A DNA stretch of 43,394 nucleotides from positions 1 to 43,394 of the forward strand of contig CAKRPQ010000006.1 in the NCBI GenBank assembly GCA_934385225.1, given 5' to 3'. A program made the position numbers and the translations under genes. Source of the DNA: an uncultured Eubacteriales bacterium (GTDB lineage: Bacteria; Bacillota; Clostridia; Oscillospirales; CAG-272). Shown here piece after piece: positions 15,985 through 25,350 of the stretch (position 1 is its first letter; every line of letters begins with the position of its first letter). The notes under the pieces were generated by a model. It did not search any database. It was not told the origin of the DNA and saw only the letters and a list, made by a program, of their open reading frames with translations.

Positions 15985-18435
15985 TTATCTGTTCTTATCG
16001 AAAACATATGGGAGCGGTTTACTCTTCACTTTATGCTTTTCGCCGAAGCCCTCAAATTCGTCGTAAAATCCCGCTTTCTTCATGCAATCGACATAGTATT
16101 TATAATCAATGTCTCTTATGTTCGTAAAGTAGTGATTCTTGCCCTTGATGCCGTCGTATTCCCATTCGATAAGGTAGAAACGCTTTTCGCCGTCCTGCAT
16201 ATCCTTGTTCCAGACCTTTGTTACACTGTCCGCTCTTGCGGTGACGGTGCTGTCGATAAGCACCTCGTCATTCGTAAGATCCGTGACCTTGAAACGGACT
16301 TTTTTGTCCTCCTGCAAATCGTTTGTGACGACAAGCGGGAGCTGACCGTCCTTTGGCTCGTCGAAAATGAAGCAAACGGACGCCTGCGAACGCTTTATGT
16401 AGTGGTATGCGAGCTTCTTTACGCCGTAGTAATCGACAACGGCATCGGAGATCTGCGGCCAGCCGTCGATGAGATTCCACCAGATTATGCCCGTTCTCCT
16501 CCACTTCGTCGCGCGGAAGCGTTCTATGAAATATTTCTTTGCCTCCGCCTGCGATATCTGACTCATATATGCAAAATCATCAATGTTATCGGGTTCTCCG
16601 CCGAAAAGAGTTATGACCTGATTTGCCATAAGCGGTATTCTGTAACGGCAGTTATCTCTGCCGTCACCGTCCGTGCAGGCGGCGTGGACAAGCCAGTCGG
16701 GCTTTGCGAGATCCTTATCGCGCTCCCAGAGTTCGCCCTCCGCGAGCTTTTTGCCGCTTCTTTCCCAGTGCCAAAGCTGATCTCCCGATATGAATTTTCT
16801 GAGCGAATCGGGCGACGGGCAGCCGTGATATCCCGTTTCGGACGCGAAATGACAGATCGAATTTCCGTAAAAATCACCCTTGAAATAGTCGCGCGGACCC
16901 CAGAGGTGATTTTCGGACGCGGCATAGCGAAGTCCATTTTTGACAAGCTCGTCCGACATATACGGCGACGACGGCAGATAGGGTCTTGTCTGATCGTGCA
17001 GGCGGAGAGCTGACGGAATGACCTTTCTCGTAAGGGCGTTCGCCGACGGGAGCATTGCGGGCAGTCTTTCGCCGCCCCAGAAAAGCGCCTCGTCGCACTC
17101 GTTATCGCCCGCCCAAAGCGTTATGCAGACGTGATTACGAAGTCTCTTTACCGCCGAGCAAGCCTCGTCGAATACCATCTTCTTAAAACGTTCGTCCTGC
17201 GGATAAAGCGCGCAGCCCATAATGAAATCCTGCCATACGAGAATACCGTTTTCGTCGCAGTAGTTATAGAAAATGTCGTTTTCGTAGACGTTTCCGCCCC
17301 AACATCTTACTATATTGCAGCCGAGATCGGAAAGCATCGGAAGAATTTCGGGCAGACGCTCGGCGTCAAACGAATGTGAAGCATCGACGGGTACCCAGTT
17401 CGTGCCGTATGCGAATATTTTCTTGCCGTTTATGACGAAAACGAACTCGCCGTCACCGTTTTTATCGGTCGTATCGGTGCGGATAAGCCTAGCCGTTCTC
17501 AAACCTATACGCGTTCTGTATTCGTCAACCTCCTCGCCGCGGTAAAAGAGCTTTGCTGTCACGTCGTAGAGGTTCGGCTCGCCGTAATTTCTCGGCATCC
17601 AGAGCTTTGCGTTCTCAACATAAGTATTAAGGATTATTCCGTTATGCCAGAGGCTCGGATCTGACACCGTAAACTCGCTGTTCCCGCATCTGCACTTGAT
17701 TTCAAGCGAATATTCGCTTTCCTCGTCCTCGCCGAGCGTCATATTGACGTAGAAACGGACTGCGGCTGTCTTCTTTTCCGCGTCGGTCTTGACGGCAAAA
17801 CCGAAAATATCGTCTATTCTGCTGTCTCTCTTCTCCTCGATCCACACGCTCTTCCATATTCCGCCGCCTACCATACGCGGAAGTATATCCCAGCCGTACA
17901 TATGCGGTGCTTTTCTCATCGAAATATCCGCGGCATGGTTTCCGCCGACTGACGTTCCCGCGTCAAGCGGATATTTTCTCGAATATATCGTCGCGGGCTT
18001 TATATGCACGATGATCTCGTTCTTTCCCGCGCGGAGAACGCCCGAAACGTCAAATTCGTGCGATATAAGCATATTTTCAGTCTCGCCGAGCTTCTTTCCG
18101 TTAAGATATATATCCGCCGCGGTGTCGATACCGTCGAAGTGAAGTACCGTCTCGCCTTTCGGGAGCGAACCGAGCTCAAACGTTCTGTGATAGAACATAT
18201 GATACTTTTCGAGCTTTCGCGTTTCAAGCACATTTGTGTATTTGTACGGGTCTTCGATAAGTCCCGCGCGGAAGAAATCACGCTCGATGCCGCCCGGAAC
18301 CTTTGCGTATATATCGGGATACCCTGTCTCTGCGAGCTTCTCCTCGGTACTGATATCGGGCTTTTCGGTGCGCAGGCGTTTATTCTCGACGTAGGTCAGT
18401 CGCCAGTCGCCGTCAAGCATAAGTCTATCTTTCAT
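15985..18435 (-). CDS. GH2 beta-mannosidase (intracellular)
   Basis: The 816-residue protein starts at ATG 18435 after AGAGGAAAG; the frame is open a further 40 codons upstream but enters the promoter. N-terminal jelly-roll domain (~1-180) begins MLDGDWRLTYV and contains LHFDGIDTAADIYLNG. An Ig-like domain follows, then the TIM barrel with GCNIVRCWGGNVYEND. The acid/base glutamate is in LWAGDNECDE and the probable nucleophile in FASETGYHG. The GGN-YE region and overall order are those of GH2 exo-beta-mannosidases rather than beta-galactosidases. There is no signal peptide, so it acts on imported manno-oligosaccharides. It is the first gene of the minus-strand operon and diverges from an AraC regulator that likely controls it. 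Confidence 0.93.
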   Translation of the reverse strand: MKDRLMLDGDWRLTYVENKRLRTEKPDISTEEKLAETGYPDIYAKVPGGIERDFFRAGLIEDPYKYTNVLETRKLEKYHMFYHRTFELGSLPKGETVLHFDGIDTAADIYLNGKKLGETENMLISHEFDVSGVLRAGKNEIIVHIKPATIYSRKYPLDAGTSVGGNHAADISMRKAPHMYGWDILPRMVGGGIWKSVWIEEKRDSRIDDIFGFAVKTDAEKKTAAVRFYVNMTLGEDEESEYSLEIKCRCGNSEFTVSDPSLWHNGIILNTYVENAKLWMPRNYGEPNLYDVTAKLFYRGEEVDEYRTRIGLRTARLIRTDTTDKNGDGEFVFVINGKKIFAYGTNWVPVDASHSFDAERLPEILPMLSDLGCNIVRCWGGNVYENDIFYNYCDENGILVWQDFIMGCALYPQDERFKKMVFDEACSAVKRLRNHVCITLWAGDNECDEALFWGGERLPAMLPSANALTRKVIPSALRLHDQTRPYLPSSPYMSDELVKNGLRYAASENHLWGPRDYFKGDFYGNSICHFASETGYHGCPSPDSLRKFISGDQLWHWERSGKKLAEGELWERDKDLAKPDWLVHAACTDGDGRDNCRYRIPLMANQVITLFGGEPDNIDDFAYMSQISQAEAKKYFIERFRATKWRRTGIIWWNLIDGWPQISDAVVDYYGVKKLAYHYIKRSQASVCFIFDEPKDGQLPLVVTNDLQEDKKVRFKVTDLTNDEVLIDSTVTARADSVTKVWNKDMQDGEKRFYLIEWEYDGIKGKNHYFTNIRDIDYKYYVDCMKKAGFYDEFEGFGEKHKVKSKPLPYVFDKNR

Positions 18436-18471
18436 AGTTACTTTCCTCTTTCTTTTTATCGTTTTTATTTT

Positions 18472-18500
18472 ATTATACTGCCGCGAGGCGATATTTGCAA
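18472..18500 (-). promoter_or_regulatory. Promoter of the beta-mannosidase operon
   Basis: On the minus strand TTGCAA (18495-18500) and TATAAT (18472-18477) are 17 bases apart, 37 bases from the ATG. A weak -35 with a perfect -10 fits an activator-dependent promoter, in keeping with the divergent AraC gene. Confidence 0.75.
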
Positions 18501-18541
18501 GGTCGGAAACAACGATTTCATAATAAAAATCACGGTTTTTG

Positions 18542-18569
18542 TTGACTTTTTTCAAAAAATTGTTATAAT
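18542..18569 (+). promoter_or_regulatory. Promoter of the araC-like / esterase / pfkB operon
   Basis: TTGACT (18542-18547) and TATAAT (18564-18569) are 16 bases apart. This promoter faces away from the beta-mannosidase promoter; the 189-base gap between the two genes holds both and leaves about 40 bases between the -35 boxes for a shared operator. Confidence 0.8.
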
Positions 18570-18623
18570 TAAATCATAAGCCTTAATTTTTTTTATTTTT
18601 TCTGAAAACGGGAGGGGAGACTG

Positions 18624-19508
18624 TTGCCGAGAGAAAATAAAATTTTTCTTTATCAAATCGAAAAAAAGCCGTCGTCGTCCGAGGGATATTACTTCAACGT
18701 CGACGAGAGAAACGGGTACACATACGACCCGAAGCTGATCGGCGCATACCACTGGCACGACTATTTCGAAATGGAGTTTTTTTGGGACGGTGAAGCAACG
18801 CACGTTTTCAACGGCGAAAAAACGCGCATAAAACGCGGTTACATAAGTCTGCTCACGCCCGCGGATTTTCACACCCTCTACCAGGAGCCGGGAGACAAAA
18901 AGCTCTACTATTACAATGTAAATTTCAACGAATACGCCCTTTCGTCCGAGCTTCTGTTTCTCCTTACCGAATACGAATTTCCGATGGTGACTGTCGTAAA
19001 CGAGGAGGAATGCGAGATACTGCACGCCGAATTTTCGATGCTCACAAAAGAGTACAACGGTTCGAGACTTCTGCGTGACAAGATGGTAAAGGACATTTTC
19101 GAAAAAATATTCATCATCTTCTGGCGCGCACTTTTGCGTGAAAGTTCGGATCAGAAACGCAATCCGCCGAGGCGCGACAGCAACGTACGGTATATGGTGA
19201 ACTATCTGCGCATACATTTCAGAGAGCCTGTCAGCCTTACGGAGATTGCGAAAACAATACACCTGACGCCGAACTACATCGGCGAGCTTTTCAAAAAGGA
19301 AACGGGATTTTCATTTACCGATTACGTCGGGAAGCTGCGCCTCAGCTACGCGACAAACCTACTGACGGGTTCCGATTTATCTATCGCCGACATCAGCGCA
19401 CAGTCGGGATTTCATTCCGTCTCATACTTCATAAGAAACTTCAAGCTCGCGACGGGAATGACACCGCTTGAATACAGAATAAGCGAAGAAAAAAAACGAG
19501 ATAAATAA
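18624..19508 (+). CDS. AraC-family transcriptional regulator
   Basis: The 294-residue protein starts at TTG 18624, chosen because GGAGGGG stands about 7 bases before it. Residues ~35-120 form a cupin-like sensing domain (HWHDYFEMEFFWDG, then LLTPADFHTLY). The last 100 residues are a double helix-turn-helix domain (ISLTEIA-type first helix in SLTEIAKTIHLTPNYIGELF, and DISAQSGFHSVSYFIRNFK near the end). Such proteins bind a sugar and activate nearby catabolic genes. The position between two divergent glycan operons suggests that it controls both, itself included. The ligand is unknown. Confidence 0.93.
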   Translation: MPRENKIFLYQIEKKPSSSEGYYFNVDERNGYTYDPKLIGAYHWHDYFEMEFFWDGEATHVFNGEKTRIKRGYISLLTPADFHTLYQEPGDKKLYYYNVNFNEYALSSELLFLLTEYEFPMVTVVNEEECEILHAEFSMLTKEYNGSRLLRDKMVKDIFEKIFIIFWRALLRESSDQKRNPPRRDSNVRYMVNYLRIHFREPVSLTEIAKTIHLTPNYIGELFKKETGFSFTDYVGKLRLSYATNLLTGSDLSIADISAQSGFHSVSYFIRNFKLATGMTPLEYRISEEKKRDK

Positions 19509-19523
19509 AGAAAGGACATACAT

Positions 19524-21293
19524 ATGAAAAGATCAAGACTCATTTTAATTCTGCTTGCACTTACGCTCACGCTTTCCCTCGCCGTCTGTTCCTGCGGCAA
19601 AAAGGTCGTAGACGCGGACACTTCGGAAACAGAATCGACACCGACCGTGACAGAAAAGTCTCCCGCAAAAAACGAGACTGAAACAAGCGCACCCAAATAT
19701 GCGGATATAAGCGTTGACGGGATCCCGCTCTCGGACTACAAGCTCTATGTTTCGGGCGCTCCCGGTGCGCTTTCGGATCGCGTACGCATAGCGATATTAA
19801 ACAGCATCGGAACGGCGCCTATGTCGGTGACAGAGGCGGACGGAACGAGAATAGAGCTTATTCTCGACAGCGAACTCGAAGAAAACTATTACCGCATAAA
19901 GTCGGGTGACGGCGTAATACGCCTCGAATCCGACACCGACACGGGTCTTTCGGAATGTATCCGCATTTTCGAAGAGGAACTCGCCTCGAAGAGCACCACC
20001 GGAACGTCGCAGAACATTTCGTTCTCAAAATCGGGCGCTTATGCAACGCCTTTCGCCTCGCTTGAAGACTACTCGGGTGCTTACTTCTACTCCGACACCG
20101 ACAAATCCGCGCTTTCTTACAATATAGGCGAGGAAATGAATATGACGGTCTATCTCTCGACAGGCACCGACCTTGCCTCCTGCGCACAGTTTGCGTGGAC
20201 AATGAAGGGCGATGACGGCAAAACGTCCGAGGGATTCGCACCCGGTATAAACGGCTCGGTCAGCTTCAAGACCACGCTCGACACAAACGGTTTTGTAATG
20301 ATAACGGTAAAAGCTCTCGACGCGACGGGCAAGGAAATAAACGAAAATGTACGTTTTTCGGGCGCAATGGGCGTTCACCCCGAACTTGTAACGCAGACGC
20401 ACGAAGAACCGAGCGATTTTGACGCTTTCTGGGAAAAGGCGATTGCAGATATGAACGCGGTCGCGCCCGAAATAATCGAAATGAAAGAGGTCAGCGCGCA
20501 GGGCGGCTTCAAGGCATACAAAATGAAGGTTGCCTGCGTCGGAAACGATAAATGGACGGGCGAAACATACGTTTCGGGCTATCTCTCCTACCCCGAAGGC
20601 GCTTCGGCGGGATCGCTCAAAATGAGAGCGACGTTCCAAGGCTACGGCGTCTCCTCTCCGTCCGTCTCTTGCAGCGACGGATACATTACCTTTGCCGTCT
20701 GCGGTCACAGCATTGAAGTCGGCGAGGACAGCACATACTATACCGATCTTGCAAGCGGCGCACTGAAAGGTCACGGCTGGTATGCGACGGACAACGCAGA
20801 CCCGAATGAAGTTTACTTCAAATATATGCTCCTGCGCGACCTGCAAGCCCTCCGCTTTATGAAGCAGTATTTCGGAAGCGACGGAAACGGCCTCTGGGAC
20901 GGAAAAACGATAACGCTTTCAGGCGCAAGTCAGGGCGGTTTCCAGGTCATTGCGCTTGCCGCGCTCGATTCCGACGTAACGTCCGTAAATGCGGGTGTTC
21001 CGTGGCTCTGCGACATAGGCGGCTACACCGACGGAAAGAAGATAAAAAGCTCCTTCCAGCCCGAATACTGCGACAGCATTCGCTATTTCGACACAGCAAA
21101 CTTTGCAAAGAGAGTAAAATGCCCCGTTTCGATATCTGCGGGACTCGGCGACCCGCTTTGCCCGCCCGCGGGAGTTGCGGCGATGTACAACTCGCTCACC
21201 TGCCCGCGAACGCTCGTATTTAAGCAGGGCGGAACGCACTCCTACACACAGCCGAACGGCGAGCTGTTCGAATTTTCGGGAGGAACAAACTGA
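19524..21293 (+). CDS. CE7-type acetyl esterase lipoprotein (AXE1 domain)
   Basis: This is a 589-residue lipoprotein: signal peptide with SLAVCSC lipobox, then a Thr/Glu-rich linker. Residues ~50-160 are of unknown fold, and ~180-285 form an Ig-like region (MTVYLSTGTDLASCAQF). The C-terminal AXE1 domain covers ~290-589. The nucleophile is in SGASQGGFQVIALAA, the acid is in ISAGLGDPLCPPAG and the histidine is in QGGTHSYTQ, the standard acetyl-xylan esterase / cephalosporin-C deacetylase triad. Family members remove acetyl groups from xylo- or manno-oligosaccharides. Attached to the outer face of the membrane, it would deacetylate glycans before uptake (inference). It lies 15 bases after the AraC gene, and its stop overlaps the pfkB start (TGATG). 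Confidence 0.9.
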   Translation: MKRSRLILILLALTLTLSLAVCSCGKKVVDADTSETESTPTVTEKSPAKNETETSAPKYADISVDGIPLSDYKLYVSGAPGALSDRVRIAILNSIGTAPMSVTEADGTRIELILDSELEENYYRIKSGDGVIRLESDTDTGLSECIRIFEEELASKSTTGTSQNISFSKSGAYATPFASLEDYSGAYFYSDTDKSALSYNIGEEMNMTVYLSTGTDLASCAQFAWTMKGDDGKTSEGFAPGINGSVSFKTTLDTNGFVMITVKALDATGKEINENVRFSGAMGVHPELVTQTHEEPSDFDAFWEKAIADMNAVAPEIIEMKEVSAQGGFKAYKMKVACVGNDKWTGETYVSGYLSYPEGASAGSLKMRATFQGYGVSSPSVSCSDGYITFAVCGHSIEVGEDSTYYTDLASGALKGHGWYATDNADPNEVYFKYMLLRDLQALRFMKQYFGSDGNGLWDGKTITLSGASQGGFQVIALAALDSDVTSVNAGVPWLCDIGGYTDGKKIKSSFQPEYCDSIRYFDTANFAKRVKCPVSISAGLGDPLCPPAGVAAMYNSLTCPRTLVFKQGGTHSYTQPNGELFEFSGGTN

Positions 21294-22216
21294 TGTGTTT
21301 GGAGGAAAAAAATAAAATTCTTGCTTTCGGCGAAGTCCTCTTTGACGTGTACGACGGAGATGCCGTTATCGGCGGCGCACCGCTGAATTTTGCCTCGCAT
21401 ATGAAAAAGCTCGGCGCGAATTCCTGCATAATGAGTGCCGTCGGCGACGACGAGCTTGGCAAAAAGGCACTCGATTTTATAAGAAATGCGGGCGTTTCGG
21501 ACAGATTTATCGCAATACTTAAAGATCTGCCGACGGGCGTCTGCAACGTAACTCTTGACGCGCACGGCAAACCCGAATACGAACTGAAAACGGGCGTCGC
21601 ATACGACGAAATACCGTTTTCACCAGAACTTAGCGATGAGATTTCGGGCGGGAAATTCGACTTATTCTACCTCGGAACGCTCGCGATGAGAAACGAAAAA
21701 TCGCGTTTATCCGCAAAGCGTGCCGCCCGGAACGGAAAAGGCAGATTCAGAGAAATTTTTTACGACGTGAACATACGGCAGAATTTTTACTCGCGCGAGA
21801 TCGTCGAATTCGGTCTCGGTGCCTGCACAACGCTTAAAATCAGCCGTGACGAGGCGGGCGTTTTCGAAGAACTCAGCATCGTGAACACAAAGAACGACCT
21901 TGCGTCGCTCTGCAAAACGCTCGCTGAAAAATATTCGATACCGCGCGTGATAATGACGCTTGATTCCGACGGCGCCGCGGTGTATCTCGCGGACAGCGAC
22001 AGGCTTATACACTCCGAAAAACCGCACGCGAAGGTCGCATCGACAGTAGGCGCGGGAGACAGTTTCAGTGCGGCGTATATGCACGGCGTTCTCACGGGAA
22101 AGGACGAGGAGGAAGCTCTTCACGACGCAATAACGCTCAGCTCATATGTGGTTTCAAAAATCGGTGCTATTCCCGATTACGACGAAGATTTGAAGAAAAA
22201 ACTCGGAATATTATAA
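21293..22216 (+). CDS. PfkB-family sugar kinase, probable fructokinase
   Basis: The 307-residue ribokinase-fold kinase begins with ILAFGEVLFDVY and the substrate loop IGGAPLNFASHMKKLGA, typical of fructokinases. It ends with the anion hole and catalytic base TVGAGDSFSAAYMHGVL (catalytic Asp in GAGD). It phosphorylates a hexose with ATP; fructose is the best guess, and fits conversion of mannose to fructose-6-phosphate. Start at ATG 21293 is supported by GGGAGGAAC and the TGATG overlap with the esterase gene. A terminator closes the operon. Confidence 0.9.
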   Translation: MCLEEKNKILAFGEVLFDVYDGDAVIGGAPLNFASHMKKLGANSCIMSAVGDDELGKKALDFIRNAGVSDRFIAILKDLPTGVCNVTLDAHGKPEYELKTGVAYDEIPFSPELSDEISGGKFDLFYLGTLAMRNEKSRLSAKRAARNGKGRFREIFYDVNIRQNFYSREIVEFGLGACTTLKISRDEAGVFEELSIVNTKNDLASLCKTLAEKYSIPRVIMTLDSDGAAVYLADSDRLIHSEKPHAKVASTVGAGDSFSAAYMHGVLTGKDEEEALHDAITLSSYVVSKIGAIPDYDEDLKKKLGIL

Positions 22217-22223
22217 ACGATTA

Positions 22224-22275
22224 AAGGGGTGTTCCAAGAACTCATTCAGAGTTTTTTGAACACCCCTTAAAATTT
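22224..22275 (+). terminator. Terminator of the araC-like operon
   Basis: AAGGGGTGTTC (22224-22234) pairs with GAACACCCCTT (22258-22268), with further pairing in the inner AACTC/GAGTT, followed by AAAATTTTT. Confidence 0.85.
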
Positions 22276-22361
22276 TTGGCATTTAAGAAAAACGGGATAT
22301 TGCAAGCGGCAGATGCGAACACTTAAATCAAAAGAAGCCGAAAAAATTTGGGAGGTCTGCC

Positions 22362-23582
22362 GTGACGCAACGAAGAAAAATATTTATAATTTCATGTTTT
22401 GCAGTCGCTTTTGCCGTTGCCTCCGCGGGATTTGCGCTTCAAAAGCAGTTACTCGCACGCGCGGAAAAGGAAAAAGAGGCGGCTCTTGCGCACCTTACGG
22501 TCACCGACTGCGCGGAATATATCGAAAAACTGTGCGACGCGTCGGGCGCGCTCGCCTCGCTCGGCGTCGTTGCAGACGGAAGAAGTGCCGCGCTCGCGGA
22601 AATAAGCCTGTATTCCTCCCTTGCCGCAAATTCACTCGGTCACATCGGGGATTACGCCGGGAAAGGAAGAGAGGCTCTGCTTTCTTTTCTGTCGGGATAT
22701 GCGGAGCTTGCGAAAAAAGCCGCCGCGGAAAAGCAGGCGGAGGAGGCTGACCGCGCACTCTCGGACATTCTGACACTCGCCTCATATGCAGAAACACTCT
22801 CGAAAAGCGACGCATTTGCGCTCTTTTCGGAATCGCGTGAGGATTTCGACAAAAAGCTCTACCAAATTTTCGGCGGGACGGAGCTTGAAACTCTCTTCTA
22901 CGAAAACGACATAAAAACGATGTCGAAGCGCGGTTTTGAGACTATACGCACAGGAATCGCAAGCGAAAAGGACGTTCTCTCCGCCGCACGCAAATATCTC
23001 GGCAAAAATGCACGGCTTGAAGTGACCTCCGCGGGTGCGGACATTCCCGTTTACACGCTATGCGGCAGGAACACATACGCCGCCGTGAGCCGCGACGGCG
23101 AAAAAATCCTGTCCCTTATGCTCGACACCGACAAGGGAAGGAAGAAAATTGACGAAGAAGAGGCACTCGGACGCGCCCGCTCGTTTCTCGAAAGCGAGAA
23201 AATCGGTGTGGAAAACGCCGAAATGACGAGCCGATACGAGGACGGAGTTTACCTTTTCAGGTTTACGCCGATGTCGGACGGCACCGTCTGCCTCGACGAA
23301 ACGATAACGGTCGGAATAACGCACGGCAGCGGTCGGATCTGCATTTTTGACGCTGTCGGGTATTACAGGTATCACGCATCATCGTCCGACGCTCTGCAAA
23401 ACAAGGTCAGAGTCACGGCGGAGGAGGCGGCGGTGCTCGTCGGCGGTGAGAGTGCCCTTCTATGCAAAATTTCGCCAATGACAGGTGTGGAAACGCTATG
23501 CTACCGCGTTATAAAGGCAGACGGCGAGCCGATTTTTATAAACGCCATGTCGGGCAGAACATTTTTATATGGCAGCAAATAA
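22362..23582 (+). CDS. YpeB-like germination protein with PepSY repeats
   Basis: The 406-residue protein uses a GTG start (22362) selected by GGGAGG 7-8 bases before it. An N-terminal membrane segment (about 7-26) is followed by an Ala/Glu-rich helical region (~35-160). The C-terminal half holds PepSY-like units, e.g. EALGRARSFLESEKIGVENAEM and RVTAEEAAVLVGGESAL, ending with SGRTFLYGSK. That is the layout of YpeB, which holds the cortex lytic enzyme SleB in the spore. Here sleB is not adjacent, and the protein is somewhat shorter than B. subtilis YpeB. The gene stands alone between two terminators. Assignment is probable, not certain. Confidence 0.65.
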   Translation: MTQRRKIFIISCFAVAFAVASAGFALQKQLLARAEKEKEAALAHLTVTDCAEYIEKLCDASGALASLGVVADGRSAALAEISLYSSLAANSLGHIGDYAGKGREALLSFLSGYAELAKKAAAEKQAEEADRALSDILTLASYAETLSKSDAFALFSESREDFDKKLYQIFGGTELETLFYENDIKTMSKRGFETIRTGIASEKDVLSAARKYLGKNARLEVTSAGADIPVYTLCGRNTYAAVSRDGEKILSLMLDTDKGRKKIDEEEALGRARSFLESEKIGVENAEMTSRYEDGVYLFRFTPMSDGTVCLDETITVGITHGSGRICIFDAVGYYRYHASSSDALQNKVRVTAEEAAVLVGGESALLCKISPMTGVETLCYRVIKADGEPIFINAMSGRTFLYGSK

Positions 23583-23610
23583 AGGCGGTGCGCTCACACC
23601 GCCTTTATTT
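23577..23610. terminator. Bidirectional terminator between convergent genes
   Basis: A perfect 14-bp stem (23577-23590 with 23597-23610, AAATAAAGGCGGTG) with a 6-base loop sits between the YpeB-like gene (+) and the hydrolase gene (-). T-rich flanks on both sides allow it to serve both strands. Confidence 0.9.
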
Positions 23611-23611
23611 T

Positions 23612-24580
23612 TCAGTCGTATTTCTTAAAGAAATTCCGCACCGTCGCCTCGTATCTGTCCTTTTCAAGGTAATAGCTCATACCGTGTCCCGCACCCGGAA
23701 CGATAAGAAGCTCTTTCGGCGAAACGCACGCCTTATAATTCTGATACGTCATCTCAACGGGAACGAAATTATCGTCCGAGCCGTGCACGAAAAGCACGGG
23801 AACGGTGCAGGTTTTAAGTGCGTCGATCGTCGAATAATCGTCCGAACCCATATGGATCTTCTCCTTGCAGACGAGGTCTGCAAGCGCGCCTCTGACACCG
23901 AACGGAATGTGAAGATTTTTATTTGCGACGTGCTTCCAGATCGCGTACGGAGACGTGAAACCGCAGTCAGCCATTACGCCGTGCACGTTTTCGGGCAGTT
24001 TAAGACCCGTCGTCATGAGAACGGTCGAGGCGCCCATAGAAACGCCCGCAAGGTAAAGCGGAAGCTTTTTCCCGAACCTGTCGGTCATGTAGTTGACCCA
24101 TTCGAGGCAGTCGTACCGCTCGATCATACCGAAGCCCATATAGTCGCCGCCGCTGTTATTCTGCCCTCTCTGCTCGGCAAAAAGGACGGTGCAGTCCTCG
24201 GAGAACCAGAAATCGGCGACCATTCCGAAATCACGTCCCCAGGACGAACGCCAGCCGTGCATTGCAACTATAAGTCTTTTTGCGTTCGGCTTTTCAAAAA
24301 GGTGTCCGACAAGGGTATGTCCGTCGTAGCTGGTTATCTCTACAACCTCATGCTCTTTTGCGGAAAGTTCCTTTGCGCTCTCGTCGATAGCGTCCAGAAA
24401 TTCGCGGCTTACCATTGTACCCGCCAGCTTCGGCTCGGCGTCCTTATACATCTTCGGCTCTTCCCTGTCAAGCGCTATTTTTACAAGGTATCTCGTCGTT
24501 GCATATGCGGAAACGGCGGCAAGTGCGGCCGTAGCGCCCGCAACTACAATTGCAGTACCCGCTTTTTTCACCTTTTTCAT
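23612..24580 (-). CDS. Membrane-anchored alpha/beta hydrolase
   Basis: The 322-residue protein has an N-terminal hydrophobic anchor (about 8-30) and an alpha/beta-hydrolase domain from ~80. Motifs: IVAMHGWRSSWGRDF (oxyanion loop), AGVSMGASTVLM (nucleophile Ser), VLFVHGSDDNFVP (acid) and VPGAGHGMSYY (His). It resembles the clostridial family of extracellular BAAT/peptidase-S9-like hydrolases of unknown substrate. It is the third gene of an operon with a CmpB-like membrane protein and an SGNH hydrolase; 19 bases separate it from the latter. Confidence 0.85.
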   Translation of the reverse strand: MKKVKKAGTAIVVAGATAALAAVSAYATTRYLVKIALDREEPKMYKDAEPKLAGTMVSREFLDAIDESAKELSAKEHEVVEITSYDGHTLVGHLFEKPNAKRLIVAMHGWRSSWGRDFGMVADFWFSEDCTVLFAEQRGQNNSGGDYMGFGMIERYDCLEWVNYMTDRFGKKLPLYLAGVSMGASTVLMTTGLKLPENVHGVMADCGFTSPYAIWKHVANKNLHIPFGVRGALADLVCKEKIHMGSDDYSTIDALKTCTVPVLFVHGSDDNFVPVEMTYQNYKACVSPKELLIVPGAGHGMSYYLEKDRYEATVRNFFKKYD

Positions 24581-24599
24581 AGTAAACTCCTTTATAAAA

Positions 24600-25349
24600 T
24601 CAGAATAGTGCTATTGAATTCATCTTTCTCGCAATGACCTCTGCCATTCTTGCGTGGCCTTCTTTTCCGGGGTGCAGGCGGTCGGTATCAATATTCGAAA
24701 GGTACTTTTCGGTGCTTTCGTCATAAAGCGGGAATATTCCGCTCACGGCGTTAAGGTCGATAAGCTCCGTCGCCCAGACATTCGCCGCCTCTTTTACGGC
24801 ATTTACATAGTCGTCTATGTAAAGTCCCAATCTGTTCGGGAAAAGTTCGCAGGGCTGCGTGTTTCTTCCGCCAAATGCGGCGTAGCCCCTGTGAAGAGGT
24901 GTCATAAGAACAATCTGTTTATCTGCGTATTCGTGTTTCAGGTACGAGAGAACGGCGTTTATACTCCCCTTAAACGTATCACTGTTAAAATTGAACGCAC
25001 GTCTTCTGCGTATTTCGGTTGCAATTACCTTTTTATCGTCGTCAATCTCGACGGGAGCTTCCTCGTCCGTATAGTCGTACCAGTCACCGAGGAGCTTTGA
25101 ACCGTTATAGTCGTTCGTTCCCGCGAGGAGAAAGATAGCATCGACATTCTTTCCGAGTTCCTCGTTCATTTTCTTCGCCTGTTTCAGAAGCCCGAAGAAA
25201 TCCGAGCCGTTCACGCCGTAGCCGTGAGATATTATACCCGTTTTTTCGTCGAGCAAATCAAAATATCTCTCACCAATGTTTACACCGGCGCCGTCCGTTA
25301 TCGAATCGCCGAGAAAGGCGACGTGTTTCGCATTCCAATAGTTTTCCAT
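24600..25349 (-). CDS. SGNH/GDSL-family hydrolase
   Basis: The 249-residue protein has no signal peptide. The SGNH blocks are all visible: block I AFLGDSITDG (Ser near residue 15), block III LLAGTNDYNG (Asn), and block V DTDRLHPGKEGH (Asp/His). Such enzymes are lipases, carbohydrate acetylesterases or lysophospholipases; the substrate cannot be told. Its ATG follows the stop of the membrane-protein gene after one base (TAAAATG), so the two are translationally coupled. Confidence 0.9.
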   Translation of the reverse strand: MENYWNAKHVAFLGDSITDGAGVNIGERYFDLLDEKTGIISHGYGVNGSDFFGLLKQAKKMNEELGKNVDAIFLLAGTNDYNGSKLLGDWYDYTDEEAPVEIDDDKKVIATEIRRRRAFNFNSDTFKGSINAVLSYLKHEYADKQIVLMTPLHRGYAAFGGRNTQPCELFPNRLGLYIDDYVNAVKEAANVWATELIDLNAVSGIFPLYDESTEKYLSNIDTDRLHPGKEGHARMAEVIARKMNSIALF

Positions 25350-25350
25350 T

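Noticed and set aside
15472..17013. Long plus-strand open frame (513 codons) opposite the ROK and beta-mannosidase genes
   Set aside because: It is a mirror of the codon bias of two well-supported minus-strand genes, has no ribosome site and no recognisable motif.
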